Shown in pieces: positions 17,918-26,563 of a DNA stretch of 64,000 nucleotides. A program made the translations under genes and the position numbers. Origin of the DNA: Motiliproteus sp036960175 (GTDB lineage Bacteria; Pseudomonadota; Gammaproteobacteria; Pseudomonadales; Balneatricaceae); contig JBALWH010000008.1 in the NCBI GenBank assembly GCA_036960175.1, positions 1 through 64,000 of the forward strand, written 5' to 3'. Each line of letters opens with the position of its first letter. Within the stretch, counting starts at the first letter, position 1. The notes beneath the pieces are model-generated. The model worked only from the letters and a program-made list of their open reading frames with translations. It was not told the DNA's origin and searched no databases.

Positions 17918-18838
17918 ATGGCGAACCTGATATTGGTCCACCAACAGAGCAAACAGTCATTATCTGATTATCAAATCATCGCTGAGCTTATCCGTACCCG
18001 AGCACCGGACATCAACACTTATATCGTCAATACTAAGGAAACCTGTTGGCCCGAGGCTAACCAGTTAGATCAGCCACGGGCTCTGACTGTTTCACCCATG
18101 CCGATCAAAAAATTCGTGCCGCCCTTTGGTCATATCTGCCAAGGCTTCGAGTATCGAAAAGGACAACAGAACCAGCGCCTCAGAGATATCGGTGTAGCAG
18201 TTCCAGACTGGGCTGAACTGACACCAGAAACTCACTTAGACCCCGAGTTCTGGGGACCATTTGTGGTGGTAAAGCCAGAATTAGGCCGTAAGGGAGCTGA
18301 AATTGTCATCAAGCGAACGGGGCGTGTGCGCTACAAATCTAAACTGGAATACGACCAAGAGCACCCCATTCAGAAAGCACCAATGATCGTCCAGCGCTTT
18401 ATCTATACCGGCCCCTGGCCCATCAACTACCGTGTTGTCACCCTGTTCGGAAAGACACTTCTGTGTTGGAAATGTGAGGCCGATAACAGCAACCCTGCGT
18501 TGGAATCAAAGAACGCTTTTACCGGCGTATCCATCGTCTCCAACAAGAAGACGTCTCACTACAGCCTCGCCTTCGATCAGGATGTCATTGCCTTGGCGGA
18601 GAAAGCCCATCAAGCATTCCCGGAGCAGCCACTGCTGGGTACCGATATTATTCGCGATGCCGAAACCGGAGAGCTTTATGTGCTGGAAACCAACCCACGG
18701 GGGGATGCCTGGCTGATCTCATCGGATATGGGAAAAATGATTGAGGCAGCCAATGGGCTTAACTTTACCGAGCAATTTGGAGCATTAGATATCGCCGCTA
18801 ATATCTTGATTGAGAAAACCCGGGAGCTGGCAAAATAG
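17918..18838 (+). CDS. ATP-grasp domain protein (RimK-like)
   Basis: A 306-residue soluble protein with a RimK-type ATP-grasp fold. Signatures are FVVVKPELGRKGAEIVI (ATP lysine and glycine-rich loop, about residue 114), APMIVQRFIYTGPWPINYRVV (hinge and adenine-binding region) and LYVLETNPRGDAWLIS, where Glu and Asn would bind Mg2+. Such enzymes join a carboxylate to an amine or thiol through an acyl-phosphate; I do not recognise the substrate. AAGGA lies 7 nt ahead of the ATG. The last 54 nt overlap the 3' end of a convergent membrane-protein gene. It is divergent from the acyltransferase gene across a 367-bp region. Confidence 0.8.
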   Translation: MANLILVHQQSKQSLSDYQIIAELIRTRAPDINTYIVNTKETCWPEANQLDQPRALTVSPMPIKKFVPPFGHICQGFEYRKGQQNQRLRDIGVAVPDWAELTPETHLDPEFWGPFVVVKPELGRKGAEIVIKRTGRVRYKSKLEYDQEHPIQKAPMIVQRFIYTGPWPINYRVVTLFGKTLLCWKCEADNSNPALESKNAFTGVSIVSNKKTSHYSLAFDQDVIALAEKAHQAFPEQPLLGTDIIRDAETGELYVLETNPRGDAWLISSDMGKMIEAANGLNFTEQFGALDIAANILIEKTRELAK

Positions 18839-19351
18839 AACAACGAAAAACTGATCCGCGCCGACAGTGGCTAAGTAGGAGGTTTTCAGTTGAGACTGTG
18901 TTGTGGGTTCCTTAACCCTATTCTCCAACTGAACGCCTAATCGACTGCTTGCCAACATCACCATCAACATAAAGAAGTAGAGGAAGGCTGCGATTAAACA
19001 GCGCCGGCGATGGCTGCGCCCCTGGTCAGTTAACAGACTCGGGAATAACAACAAATTAATCGGATTAAATAAGAACTTAATGCTAAACATACCGACCCCC
19101 TGCCGGCGCCCATGCCTTATCATCATCACCAAAAAATAGAGCACGCGAAGAGCCAGTAAAGGAATAACAATCCAACTGAGTAAGTAGGTGAGAAACATCA
19201 CACTATAGTGAACCGACACCATGAACGGCAGTGGTTCAGCACTCAACCGCCCAAAGAAGATGTAAAGTCCCAACGCTGACAACAGAACTAGCGACAGGAA
19301 ACAGAGACAAAAAACCATCAGCGGCTTGGGCTGGATCGTTATACGGAGCAC
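18785..19351 (-). CDS. Hypothetical membrane protein at the end of the Tad locus
   Basis: A 188-residue protein that I do not recognise. It has three or four hydrophobic helices (roughly residues 10-35, 45-80 and 120-140), a basic loop RHGRRQGVG and a polar tail. I place the start at GTG 19351 because GGAGG lies 6 nt upstream; the frame opens 6 codons earlier at a TTG without such a site. It follows tadD by 84 bp on the same strand and could be the last gene of the Tad operon. Its 3' end overlaps the convergent ATP-grasp gene by 54 nt. Confidence 0.6.
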   Translation of the reverse strand: MLRITIQPKPLMVFCLCFLSLVLLSALGLYIFFGRLSAEPLPFMVSVHYSVMFLTYLLSWIVIPLLALRVLYFLVMMIRHGRRQGVGMFSIKFLFNPINLLLFPSLLTDQGRSHRRRCLIAAFLYFFMLMVMLASSRLGVQLENRVKEPTTQSQLKTSYLATVGADQFFVVLFCQLPGFLNQDISGDI

Positions 19352-19435
19352 ATCGAACCTCCAACTCAAGAATGGCTATTGCCAGTCTCCACTTCAGGTT
19401 AGACCCATATCGGTCACTCTTTCAGAGATGCCCGG

Positions 19436-20851
19436 CTACTCTTCGGAATTGGCGGCGGTTTCAGGCTCATTATCTGCATTATTCCTTTTATTGCTCCAGT
19501 GTTTTCTCAGGGCTGATTCACTGACTTCCGCCCCCTCAGGCAGGAAAACGGCTGCTGATCTATTAGTGACCGTAAGATCTGTGTCTAGAGAGCCATACGA
19601 CGACGGGGCATTAACACTAGAAATCTGTTCGGTCTCATTTTCCTTTAGATACAGAGGTTGGGTTTGGGTAGATTTAATAACGTCTGATTCGGTAACCTTT
19701 TGGGGTGACTCTAAAACAGGCTCAGGTGATTTTACCTTTGAAGGCGCTTTCTTCGCGATGGGCTTTTCGATCTTTTTGGCTACCGACTTCTCGATCTTTT
19801 TCGCGATGGGTTTCACCATCTTTTTCGGTTTGTAGACCACTCGTTTAGGTCTGCTGCTTTTGGAGTCGACTTTCTCAATCTCTGCCAGTTGTTTATGCCA
19901 ACGGACTTTCTCCAGATTTTGTTCAGCGATTTTGTAGTAACGGGTATTTAAGTCTATCGCCTTAATCAAGAAAACCTCCGCCTCCTCATACTTACCATCG
20001 ATCAGACAAATATAACCAATATCGTTATAAGCCTGCGATTTTTCCATCACCTGCTCAAAGGCGTTCATGGATTCCATAAATCGATCCTGCCTGGCATAAA
20101 GTAAGCCAAGATTTTTCCAGGCTAAAACATATTTATTATTTAACTCTATTGCCCTTGCGTAGAACCGCTCCGCTTCCGCCCAGGCTCCTGAAAGGTAATA
20201 GGAATAGCCAATATTATTGTGTATTGAATAGCTGTAGGGAGCCTTATCCAGCGCCTTATAATAGTAATCTGTAGCCTTCTGCGTATCGTTTTCCATATCC
20301 ATTGCAATGCCCATGGATGTGTAAGCTGAAATAGGAAAGACTAGCGCAGCATCGGCCTTCTGCATTCCTGCCTCATATAGATTGATGGCTTTTTCAAGAT
20401 AGCCCTTCGCTTCGGGAATTTTATTGTTCCTAAGGAACAGGTTACCCATACTCTCTAACGCTGAGATATGGTTAGCATCCAATTTCAGGGATTCGTTAAA
20501 CGCTAAATGAGCAACACCATTATTTTTCATTTTCACATGAGCATTGCCAATCTTGACGTAAATGGCTGGGTTCTTGTCATCCAAATCCAGCGCGCGCACA
20601 TACTCGAACAGCGCCCTGTTGAAATCTGATGCCTTATACGCTTGATCGCCGTTTTTAAGGGCGTCCTCGACTGATGTCGGAGCTGGCAGCCCTAAAAAAG
20701 GTAATGATGAGGATTTCTCAATAAAAGTACCTTCATCTACTTTAGAATTGATATTGGAAGGATTAGTGACGCATCCCTGAATAGAAACTAAAAATATCAA
20801 CAAGATAAAATACGTAAAACATTGGCCGTTCTTTCTGACTGAAAAAAGCAC
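19436..20851 (-). CDS. tadD: TadD-like TPR lipoprotein of the Tad pilus system
   Basis: A 471-residue protein. A short basic N-terminus and hydrophobic helix end in IQGC, a probable but imperfect lipobox. About seven tetratricopeptide repeats follow (for example AIYVKIGNAHVKMKNNGVAH, ISALESMGNLFLRNNKIPEA, YSIHNNIGYSYYLSGAWAEA, VLAWKNLGLLYARQDRFMES). The C-terminal third is a disordered Lys/Ser/Thr/Glu tail that includes a short tandem repeat. TadD is the TPR pilotin-like component for the outer-membrane secretin. I prefer GTG 20851, preceded by AAGGGT, because it gives a normal signal peptide; the longer frame to 20995 adds a Cys-rich stretch of no obvious character. TPR plus position after tadC supports TadD. 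Confidence 0.8.
   Translation of the reverse strand: MLFSVRKNGQCFTYFILLIFLVSIQGCVTNPSNINSKVDEGTFIEKSSSLPFLGLPAPTSVEDALKNGDQAYKASDFNRALFEYVRALDLDDKNPAIYVKIGNAHVKMKNNGVAHLAFNESLKLDANHISALESMGNLFLRNNKIPEAKGYLEKAINLYEAGMQKADAALVFPISAYTSMGIAMDMENDTQKATDYYYKALDKAPYSYSIHNNIGYSYYLSGAWAEAERFYARAIELNNKYVLAWKNLGLLYARQDRFMESMNAFEQVMEKSQAYNDIGYICLIDGKYEEAEVFLIKAIDLNTRYYKIAEQNLEKVRWHKQLAEIEKVDSKSSRPKRVVYKPKKMVKPIAKKIEKSVAKKIEKPIAKKAPSKVKSPEPVLESPQKVTESDVIKSTQTQPLYLKENETEQISSVNAPSSYGSLDTDLTVTNRSAAVFLPEGAEVSESALRKHWSNKRNNADNEPETAANSEE
19747..19818 (-). repeat. Three 24-bp tandem repeats inside tadD
   Basis: Three 24-bp units at 19747-19770, 19771-19794 and 19795-19818 encode a KKIEK(S/P)(V/I)A-type repeat in the TadD tail. 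The units have diverged at a few bases. The protein segment is strongly basic. Confidence 0.7.
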
Positions 20852-21015
20852 TGATGACCCTTTGTGCCGGCCTGCTTCATAACGATCAAAACAGACAACC
20901 TTATCGTTGTGGGCGCACCTCAACAGCTCATTTCCGGCATGCAAGCAACACTGCTGCTCCCTTTTAGCCGTAGCTACAGATATAGACAAATCCATATTTT
21001 TCTCCAGACGGTCGT

Positions 21016-21984
21016 CTATTGAGCATCAAACGCCGCAAATATCATCAATACAGCCGGCCCCATCGCTATAATAAAAAAACCGGGCCACAGACAAGTCACC
21101 ATCGGAAAGATCAATTTGGTGGCTATCTTGGCGGCAGCTTCTTCCGCCTTCTGCATGCGCTTATCACGAAACTCCTCCGAATATACCCTCAGGCTATCTG
21201 CAATACTGGTACCGAAACGCATACTTTTTTCCAAGTTTGAGATAAGCCCTTTGATTTCATCGAGCCCCGTTCTTCTGACCAAATTCCGAAACGCTTCCTG
21301 GCGGCTAATACCCGCCCTGATCTCGTCATTGACGATGCGCATCTCCTCGGCCAACTCGTAATAACTGACCTCCAATTCCGTTGCAACCCGTTGAAAGGCG
21401 GATGTCAACGCCAGCCCTGATTCAACACAAACCACCAGCAAATCCAGCGCATCTGGAAAGCCATTGCGAATCAATTTCTGCCTTTTGGTAACCAGCTTTT
21501 TAAGGATATAGTTTGGCAACATAAAACCGACCAGTGCCAAAGCAATCGCTATCAGAAAAACCTCTTTGGGCGTCGCCTCCGGACGTAGCTGCGAAAGCAC
21601 TACCCCGATTAACGGCAGCGCCAAGGCCAGCAGTATTTTCATAGCATAGTAGAGCGAGACCTGTTCTTTCTTGCGATATCCGGCCAGAATCAATTTATTG
21701 TAGGTTTCCAGCCGATCAGACTTTTTATTAGGAAGAAGATGGCCGAATAACAAAACGAACGGATGGCCCCCCGTTTTCTCGCCATTGCCGACGGTCGAAC
21801 CCACATTTTGAGAGTCTAACCTTCTGAGCCTACGTCTGAATGGGCTGTTGACTCCGGATATCAACAGATTGATCGCCACCAGAAAAGAGAGCACCGAGAC
21901 AAATGCCAGGGTGCTGAAAACAAGCCGGAGCTGGTTGTCATCGGCGATCTGACTGGAAAGGAGAGCAAGAATATAGTCAAACAT
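21016..21984 (-). CDS. tadC: TadC, inner-membrane platform protein of the Tad system
   Basis: A 322-residue T2SSF-domain membrane protein. An N-terminal helix (about 22-45) precedes a cytoplasmic region, two helices (about 115-160), and the family core FPDALDLLVVCVESGLALTSAFQRVA (positions about 180-205) with the later EIKGLISNLEKSMRFGTSIADSLR. A final helix ends in IIAMGPAVLMIFAAF. TadC and TadB form the platform on which TadA drives Flp pilin assembly. It starts one base after the tadB stop, with GAGGTG 5 nt ahead of the ATG. Confidence 0.93.
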   Translation of the reverse strand: MFDYILALLSSQIADDNQLRLVFSTLAFVSVLSFLVAINLLISGVNSPFRRRLRRLDSQNVGSTVGNGEKTGGHPFVLLFGHLLPNKKSDRLETYNKLILAGYRKKEQVSLYYAMKILLALALPLIGVVLSQLRPEATPKEVFLIAIALALVGFMLPNYILKKLVTKRQKLIRNGFPDALDLLVVCVESGLALTSAFQRVATELEVSYYELAEEMRIVNDEIRAGISRQEAFRNLVRRTGLDEIKGLISNLEKSMRFGTSIADSLRVYSEEFRDKRMQKAEEAAAKIATKLIFPMVTCLWPGFFIIAMGPAVLMIFAAFDAQ

Positions 21985-21985
21985 G

Positions 21986-22960
21986 TTACACCTCGATATT
22001 CAGTAACTTCCGCATCCAGAGAATGCCCAGCAGTATCCCCCCCAGGCCATACATCACTAACTTTTGCCCCTCCGGGGTTCCTGTCAATACCGCAATATAA
22101 TCTGGCGTAGTCAACCAGATAATGCCGAATAGCACGAATGGCACCAGGGTAAGGACCCATGCTGACAACCGGCCCTCGGCTGAGAGCGTTTTGACTTTGC
22201 GATGAAAGCGAAAACGACCACGAATAACCGCACTGATATTTTTCAACACTTCAGCCAGATTACCGCCGGTTTCTTTCTGAATAAGGATTGAGGTTACAAA
22301 GGCCACCAGAGTTATACTCGGAATCCTTTCAAGCAGCCCCAGCAAAGCCCAACGCAAGTCATTACCGTAGTTCAGATCCGCATAGGCCAGGCCAAACTCT
22401 TTTCCTACCGGGTCAGGGAACTCTTCGGAAACAAGTTGAATACATTCATTAAAGGGATGTCCCGCCTGCAAAGAATGGGTCATCAGATCCAACGCTTCCG
22501 GTAGCTGTTCTTCGAATGCTTCTACCCGTTTAAGGCGGTCATAGCGCAGTTTGATAAAGGGCATAATCAGCATAATCACCCCTGCCGCTAGGCCAACCCA
22601 GATAATATTACTCAGCACCCAGAGCAGCGTCCCCACAGCCGACGCAAAAACCATGCTATACAGCACAAAGCGGTAGGCCAGTTTATTGTGTCCTGCTTGC
22701 TCTAGCAGTCTCGATAGTTGTTCGATAACCGGCAAGGATTCCAGTTGACGCTCTAGTGGACTCAGCTTTTTCAGATACTTTTGCCGCAAAAGCGATTGCG
22801 GAGACTGATGACGATTAGATTCCGACAGATGACCGATCCGTCGTCGCAAGCGTTTTTCAATCTGTTTGCGTTCACCAAAAACCGGCACAGTTATGCCGAT
22901 CATCAGTATAAAAACGGCAGCAAATACCACACCGAAAAACACCAATATTTGGTTAGTCAT
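21986..22960 (-). CDS. tadB: TadB, inner-membrane platform protein of the Tad system
   Basis: A 324-residue T2SSF-domain protein paralogous to TadC. The N-terminal helix is LVFFGVVFAAVFILMIGIT, paired helices lie near 95-135, and the core is QLPEALDLMTHSLQAGHPFNECIQLV followed by FVTSILIQKETGGNLAEVLKNIS. The ATG at 22960 is preceded by AGGAGG and overlaps the tadA stop by 8 nt; the upstream ATG at 22978 has no such site. It acts with TadC and the ATPase TadA. Confidence 0.93.
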   Translation of the reverse strand: MTNQILVFFGVVFAAVFILMIGITVPVFGERKQIEKRLRRRIGHLSESNRHQSPQSLLRQKYLKKLSPLERQLESLPVIEQLSRLLEQAGHNKLAYRFVLYSMVFASAVGTLLWVLSNIIWVGLAAGVIMLIMPFIKLRYDRLKRVEAFEEQLPEALDLMTHSLQAGHPFNECIQLVSEEFPDPVGKEFGLAYADLNYGNDLRWALLGLLERIPSITLVAFVTSILIQKETGGNLAEVLKNISAVIRGRFRFHRKVKTLSAEGRLSAWVLTLVPFVLFGIIWLTTPDYIAVLTGTPEGQKLVMYGLGGILLGILWMRKLLNIEV

Positions 22961-24335
22961 CTCCCCTCCTCTGTTCATTGGAGAACACTTCTATCGGCAG
23001 CCCGATGCCTCGTTGTTTCAGTGACGGGAAGAAACTCGGAACGATACCCGTTGCCCGAAACTTACCCACTACGCCACCCGCATCGTCCATACCCTGGCGC
23101 TCATAGTTAAACAGCTCGGACATGGTAATAATGTCTCCTTCCATGCCGTTAACCTCCTGAACACTGACCAGGCGCCGGCGACCATCTTCATGACGCTGAA
23201 TTTGCAGGATAACGTGGATAGCCGAAGCCACTTGAGCGCGCAGGGCCTTGGTTGGGAAATTGATTCCCGTCATCGCCACCATATTCTCGACCCTGGATAA
23301 CGCATCTCTTGGGGTATTGGCATGAATAGTTGAAAGCGAACCATCATGTCCGGTATTCATCGCCTGCAGCATATCCAGCGCTTCGGAGCCTCGGACCTCA
23401 CCAAGGATAATTCTGTCTGGCCGCATCCTCAGGCTGTTACGCACCAGCTCTCGTTGCGACACCTCCCCCTTGTTTTCGATATTAGCGGGACGGGACTCCA
23501 ATCTCACGGTATGGGGTTGCTGCAACTGCAGTTCAGCGGAGTCTTCGATAGTGACGATTCGTTCAGATTCAGGAATATATCCAGAGAGAATATTCAGCAG
23601 CGTGGTTTTACCGGAACCGGTGCCCCCCGATATAAGCACATTTAATTTGGCCAAAATGATGGCTTCCAGCACCGGTGCCATAAACTTGGGCACTGACCCC
23701 AGCTCTACTAGGTTGTCCATGGTCAGCCGTTCGATCGCGAACCGACGAATCGAAAGGGCCGGACCATCAATGGCCAGTGGCGGAATGATCACATTGACCC
23801 GGGAGCCGTCCTCAAGACGGGCATCCACCAAGGGGGAGGATTCGTCAATACGCCGCCCAACCCGAGAGACGATTCGATCAATAATATTGCGTAGATGCTG
23901 TTCGCTGCTAAAACGAATCGGACAAGCTTCAAGTAGCCCTCTACGCTCGATATAAACACTGTTGGTACCATTCACCAGAATATCCGAGATGGTTGGATCC
24001 GAAAGCAGTGGTTCCAACGGGCCAAGACCCAGGATTTCGTACTCGATATGTTGAAGAATCTTCTGTCGGTCTTTGTGATTAAAACGCGCGTCCATTTCAA
24101 CCATTTGCTGCATGCCGATGTTTTTAATCTGGTTCTTCGCTTCGCTGATATCGGTGCTGTCCAATAGTGATAGGTCCAAAATTGTAAGTAAGCGGTCAAA
24201 GACCTGCTGCTTGCACTCCTCTTCGGCACTGGACAGGAGGTCATAGTCAGCGGCAACTGTGGACAGGGTAGACGATGGCTGTGGGTTTTCTATGCTTGGC
24301 ACGGCCTGGAGGTTGCTTCTTGGTTTACTAAACAT
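22953..24335 (-). CDS. tadA: TadA/CpaF secretion ATPase
   Basis: A 460-residue GspE-family ATPase that powers Flp pilus assembly. It shows an N-terminal all-helical domain, the LGPLEPLLSDPTISDILVNG segment, Walker A ISGGTGSGKTTLLN, the Asp box IVTIEDSAELQL, Walker B PDRIILGEVRGSEALDML and the His box GSLSTIHANTPRDAL. GGGAG precedes the ATG by 9 nt. It starts 4 bp after the tadZ stop. Confidence 0.95.
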   Translation of the reverse strand: MFSKPRSNLQAVPSIENPQPSSTLSTVAADYDLLSSAEEECKQQVFDRLLTILDLSLLDSTDISEAKNQIKNIGMQQMVEMDARFNHKDRQKILQHIEYEILGLGPLEPLLSDPTISDILVNGTNSVYIERRGLLEACPIRFSSEQHLRNIIDRIVSRVGRRIDESSPLVDARLEDGSRVNVIIPPLAIDGPALSIRRFAIERLTMDNLVELGSVPKFMAPVLEAIILAKLNVLISGGTGSGKTTLLNILSGYIPESERIVTIEDSAELQLQQPHTVRLESRPANIENKGEVSQRELVRNSLRMRPDRIILGEVRGSEALDMLQAMNTGHDGSLSTIHANTPRDALSRVENMVAMTGINFPTKALRAQVASAIHVILQIQRHEDGRRRLVSVQEVNGMEGDIITMSELFNYERQGMDDAGGVVGKFRATGIVPSFFPSLKQRGIGLPIEVFSNEQRRGDD

Positions 24336-24339
24336 GTCA

Positions 24340-25575
24340 TTAAGCTCCCGTCATTCGAGCGAACAATCGCGATATCAGACCAGGGCGATTCATTGAGTGT
24401 CCGCCGATCTCCGTCTCCAATTTCATCAGGGCCTTGGTTATAGCCCCCCGTTTCGATACCGAGTGCAGTGGTAGCGCTGTCTGAATGCTCTCAGACACCT
24501 CCTTGTAGGCATTGGGCAGTGTTAGCGAAGAAGGGTGTTTAAGTGATTTTTGTATATCGGCCAGGGAGATGGCCGATTTTTTATCGTAGCGGTTAACCAC
24601 CACCAGAATACGATCACTGTCGATAGCCAGGTCCCGTTTCAGGAACCTAATCAACCGTACGGCATCATGGAGGCTGGTCAGGCTTTGCTGGACGACTAAT
24701 ACTATCTGGTCCGCACGCTCCAGCACCGTGGTTGTCAACAGATTGATATGGCGGGGAAGATCGACAATCAGGTGGGAATGGGATTGGCTGATGAGATCTA
24801 ATAATTGGCCGAGTTTATCGAACGGGATGTCATCGAGCATCGCCAGCTCATCCGTGTTGTTGCCCAGCACATCGAGGCCGCTGACGTGTTTAAGGAAGAA
24901 CCCCTTCAACGCCATTTCATCGAGTTCATCGACCCGCTGGATCGCCTCCACTAAGCCGTGCTTCGGAGACAAATCCAAATAGTAGGGCAGACCACCAAAC
25001 TGTATATCAAGATCGATCAAGGCCACGTCCAACTCCGAGACCTGCGCCATGATTTGAGCCACGTTAGTGGCGATCAGGCTGGCTCCGGCGCCCCCTTTGG
25101 CATTCATAAACGCGGTCAAGGTGGCATCAACCTGCTCGCCTCTGCTATGAAACTCCGTCATCAGGCTTTGTACCGAATTGACCACCGCCTGTTCGTCAAA
25201 AGGTTCTATGAAAAAGTCCCTAGCACCTGCCCGCATGGCTGATGTAAGCAGGTCGGAATCACAATGATCCGAAAAAACTAACATCATCGGCACCTGCTGT
25301 GGTACCCGATTCTTAATGGCTTCCAGCTCTTCCCGCCATGCCACTCCGGCTCTAAATAACAGTAGATCAGGCAGTTCCTCCAACCCGTAAAGGGGATCAC
25401 AGTGTCCGTTACAGACAAGCCGGCTGCTGACTACCAGTCCATCTGTACCCGCAAGAATGGACGTTAGCTGATCCAGATCCTGTTGTTTACGACTAGCGAT
25501 CAACAGATGAAGCGACTGGTCTTGGCGCAATTGTCCGAAGCTCTCTGCTACATTTGCTGATTGATGTCTATTCAT
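24340..25575 (-). CDS. tadZ: TadZ/CpaE, polar-localising ParA-like ATPase
   Basis: A 411-residue protein. An atypical receiver-like domain lies at about 20-140 (LHLLIASRK at the start, MLVFSDH in the middle). A ParA/MinD-type domain follows with the P-loop MNAKGGAGASLIATNVA, then LIDLDIQFGGLPYYLDL and LIVDLPRHINLLTTTVLERAD. TadZ/CpaE places the Tad machine at the cell pole or a chosen site. The P-loop has Ala where ParA has the second Lys, as is usual in CpaE proteins. It lies between the pseudopilin genes and tadA. Confidence 0.92.
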   Translation of the reverse strand: MNRHQSANVAESFGQLRQDQSLHLLIASRKQQDLDQLTSILAGTDGLVVSSRLVCNGHCDPLYGLEELPDLLLFRAGVAWREELEAIKNRVPQQVPMMLVFSDHCDSDLLTSAMRAGARDFFIEPFDEQAVVNSVQSLMTEFHSRGEQVDATLTAFMNAKGGAGASLIATNVAQIMAQVSELDVALIDLDIQFGGLPYYLDLSPKHGLVEAIQRVDELDEMALKGFFLKHVSGLDVLGNNTDELAMLDDIPFDKLGQLLDLISQSHSHLIVDLPRHINLLTTTVLERADQIVLVVQQSLTSLHDAVRLIRFLKRDLAIDSDRILVVVNRYDKKSAISLADIQKSLKHPSSLTLPNAYKEVSESIQTALPLHSVSKRGAITKALMKLETEIGGHSMNRPGLISRLFARMTGA

Positions 25576-25586
25576 TCGCCTTGCTC

Positions 25587-26063
25587 CTAACAGGATGGGG
25601 AAGTAAACCCAAACGGTGCAACACCCAGGCTTTCACTGGGCAGCGTGGCAACAAAATCCGGCGCAGTAACATGCAGATCATCTAATAATTGCACTACGGG
25701 ACGGAATTCGAAGTCGCTGATAACCACCCGCACATATCTGATGGCGCCAGATTCCGTTATCGGGTTGACCTCGCTTCCATTAGTATTAAGATACTGGACC
25801 TCTATCGTTGCATCCGTCGTGTTGAGGCCGTCAATATAGGTGCCACCAAAAACCGCTTTACTCTGCAGGGTGGCGGTGCTGGTTACCGGGCACACGGCGG
25901 CCAGCCGCGCACCCCGTCTAGCGCCCTCATCCAGCAGGTTCCAGATAAATAAGGCCCGCCCCACTTCCAGCACCCCGTACAGCAGTGTAAAAAACACCGT
26001 GGCGACGATGGCCAGCTCTACGCTATGCATGCCGGATTGTTTGCGCTTTAATCCGAATTTCAT
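25587..26063 (-). CDS. tadE: TadE-like minor pseudopilin
   Basis: A 158-residue protein with one N-terminal membrane helix in the TadE pattern: KQSGMHSVELAIVATVFFTL, with Glu at the position needed for prepilin peptidase cleavage after the Gly. The rest is a periplasmic domain of no recognised fold ending in a Cys pair shared with CPVT. I chose the ATG at 26063, with GAGGT 7 nt upstream, over the GTG at 26072. It is one of two TadE-like genes in tandem, so one of the pair probably serves as TadF; I cannot say which. Confidence 0.82.
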   Translation of the reverse strand: MKFGLKRKQSGMHSVELAIVATVFFTLLYGVLEVGRALFIWNLLDEGARRGARLAAVCPVTSTATLQSKAVFGGTYIDGLNTTDATIEVQYLNTNGSEVNPITESGAIRYVRVVISDFEFRPVVQLLDDLHVTAPDFVATLPSESLGVAPFGFTSPSC

Positions 26064-26073
26064 CCTAATCACC

Positions 26074-26562
26074 TCATAACGCTCTCATAATCAAGCTGCT
26101 GCTTAGCGGAAAGCTGACATCAATATCGGTGCCGTAGCCAAATGTCGGTATAGTGCCACCCCAGAGGGGGGTGAAGGTGTAAACCACGTCAACCTGAATA
26201 TGGGTGGGGTTGGCAATACTCAGGGTTACGTCGGCGGTACTGAAACCTTTCAGCAGCGGAGTACCCGTCCCCAGGGTGTTACCGTAGACGATCAGATTTT
26301 TAGTCAGATCGCCATTTTCGCCGCTGGTTTCATCAATAAGGATGATTGCTCCCTCTCCCTGACCAAAAAAAGCCTTCGATGACAGATAGCGGGCGCCATC
26401 GCGCTGCACCTGGGTCAGGGTGTTATACAGGTACAGCATTCGACCCACTTCACTGACCCCCCAAAACAGCAGCAGTAACAGCGGCAATACCAGCGTCATC
26501 TCAACAACGGCCATGCCACGCTGTTTGCCTGTAGAGGTGAGCTGATTGCTATCCCTTAACAT
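26074..26562 (-). CDS. TadE/TadF-like minor pseudopilin
   Basis: A 162-residue protein with the TadE pattern at its N-terminus: KQRGMAVVEMTLVLPLLLLL, with Gly-Met and Glu at +5. GVSEVGRMLYLYNTLTQVQRDGARYL matches the helix continuation typical of the family. The remaining periplasmic part is beta-rich with no Cys pair. It starts one base after the tadG stop and ends about 10 bp before the next TadE-like gene. Confidence 0.82.
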   Translation of the reverse strand: MLRDSNQLTSTGKQRGMAVVEMTLVLPLLLLLFWGVSEVGRMLYLYNTLTQVQRDGARYLSSKAFFGQGEGAIILIDETSGENGDLTKNLIVYGNTLGTGTPLLKGFSTADVTLSIANPTHIQVDVVYTFTPLWGGTIPTFGYGTDIDVSFPLSSSLIMRAL

Positions 26563-26563
26563 C

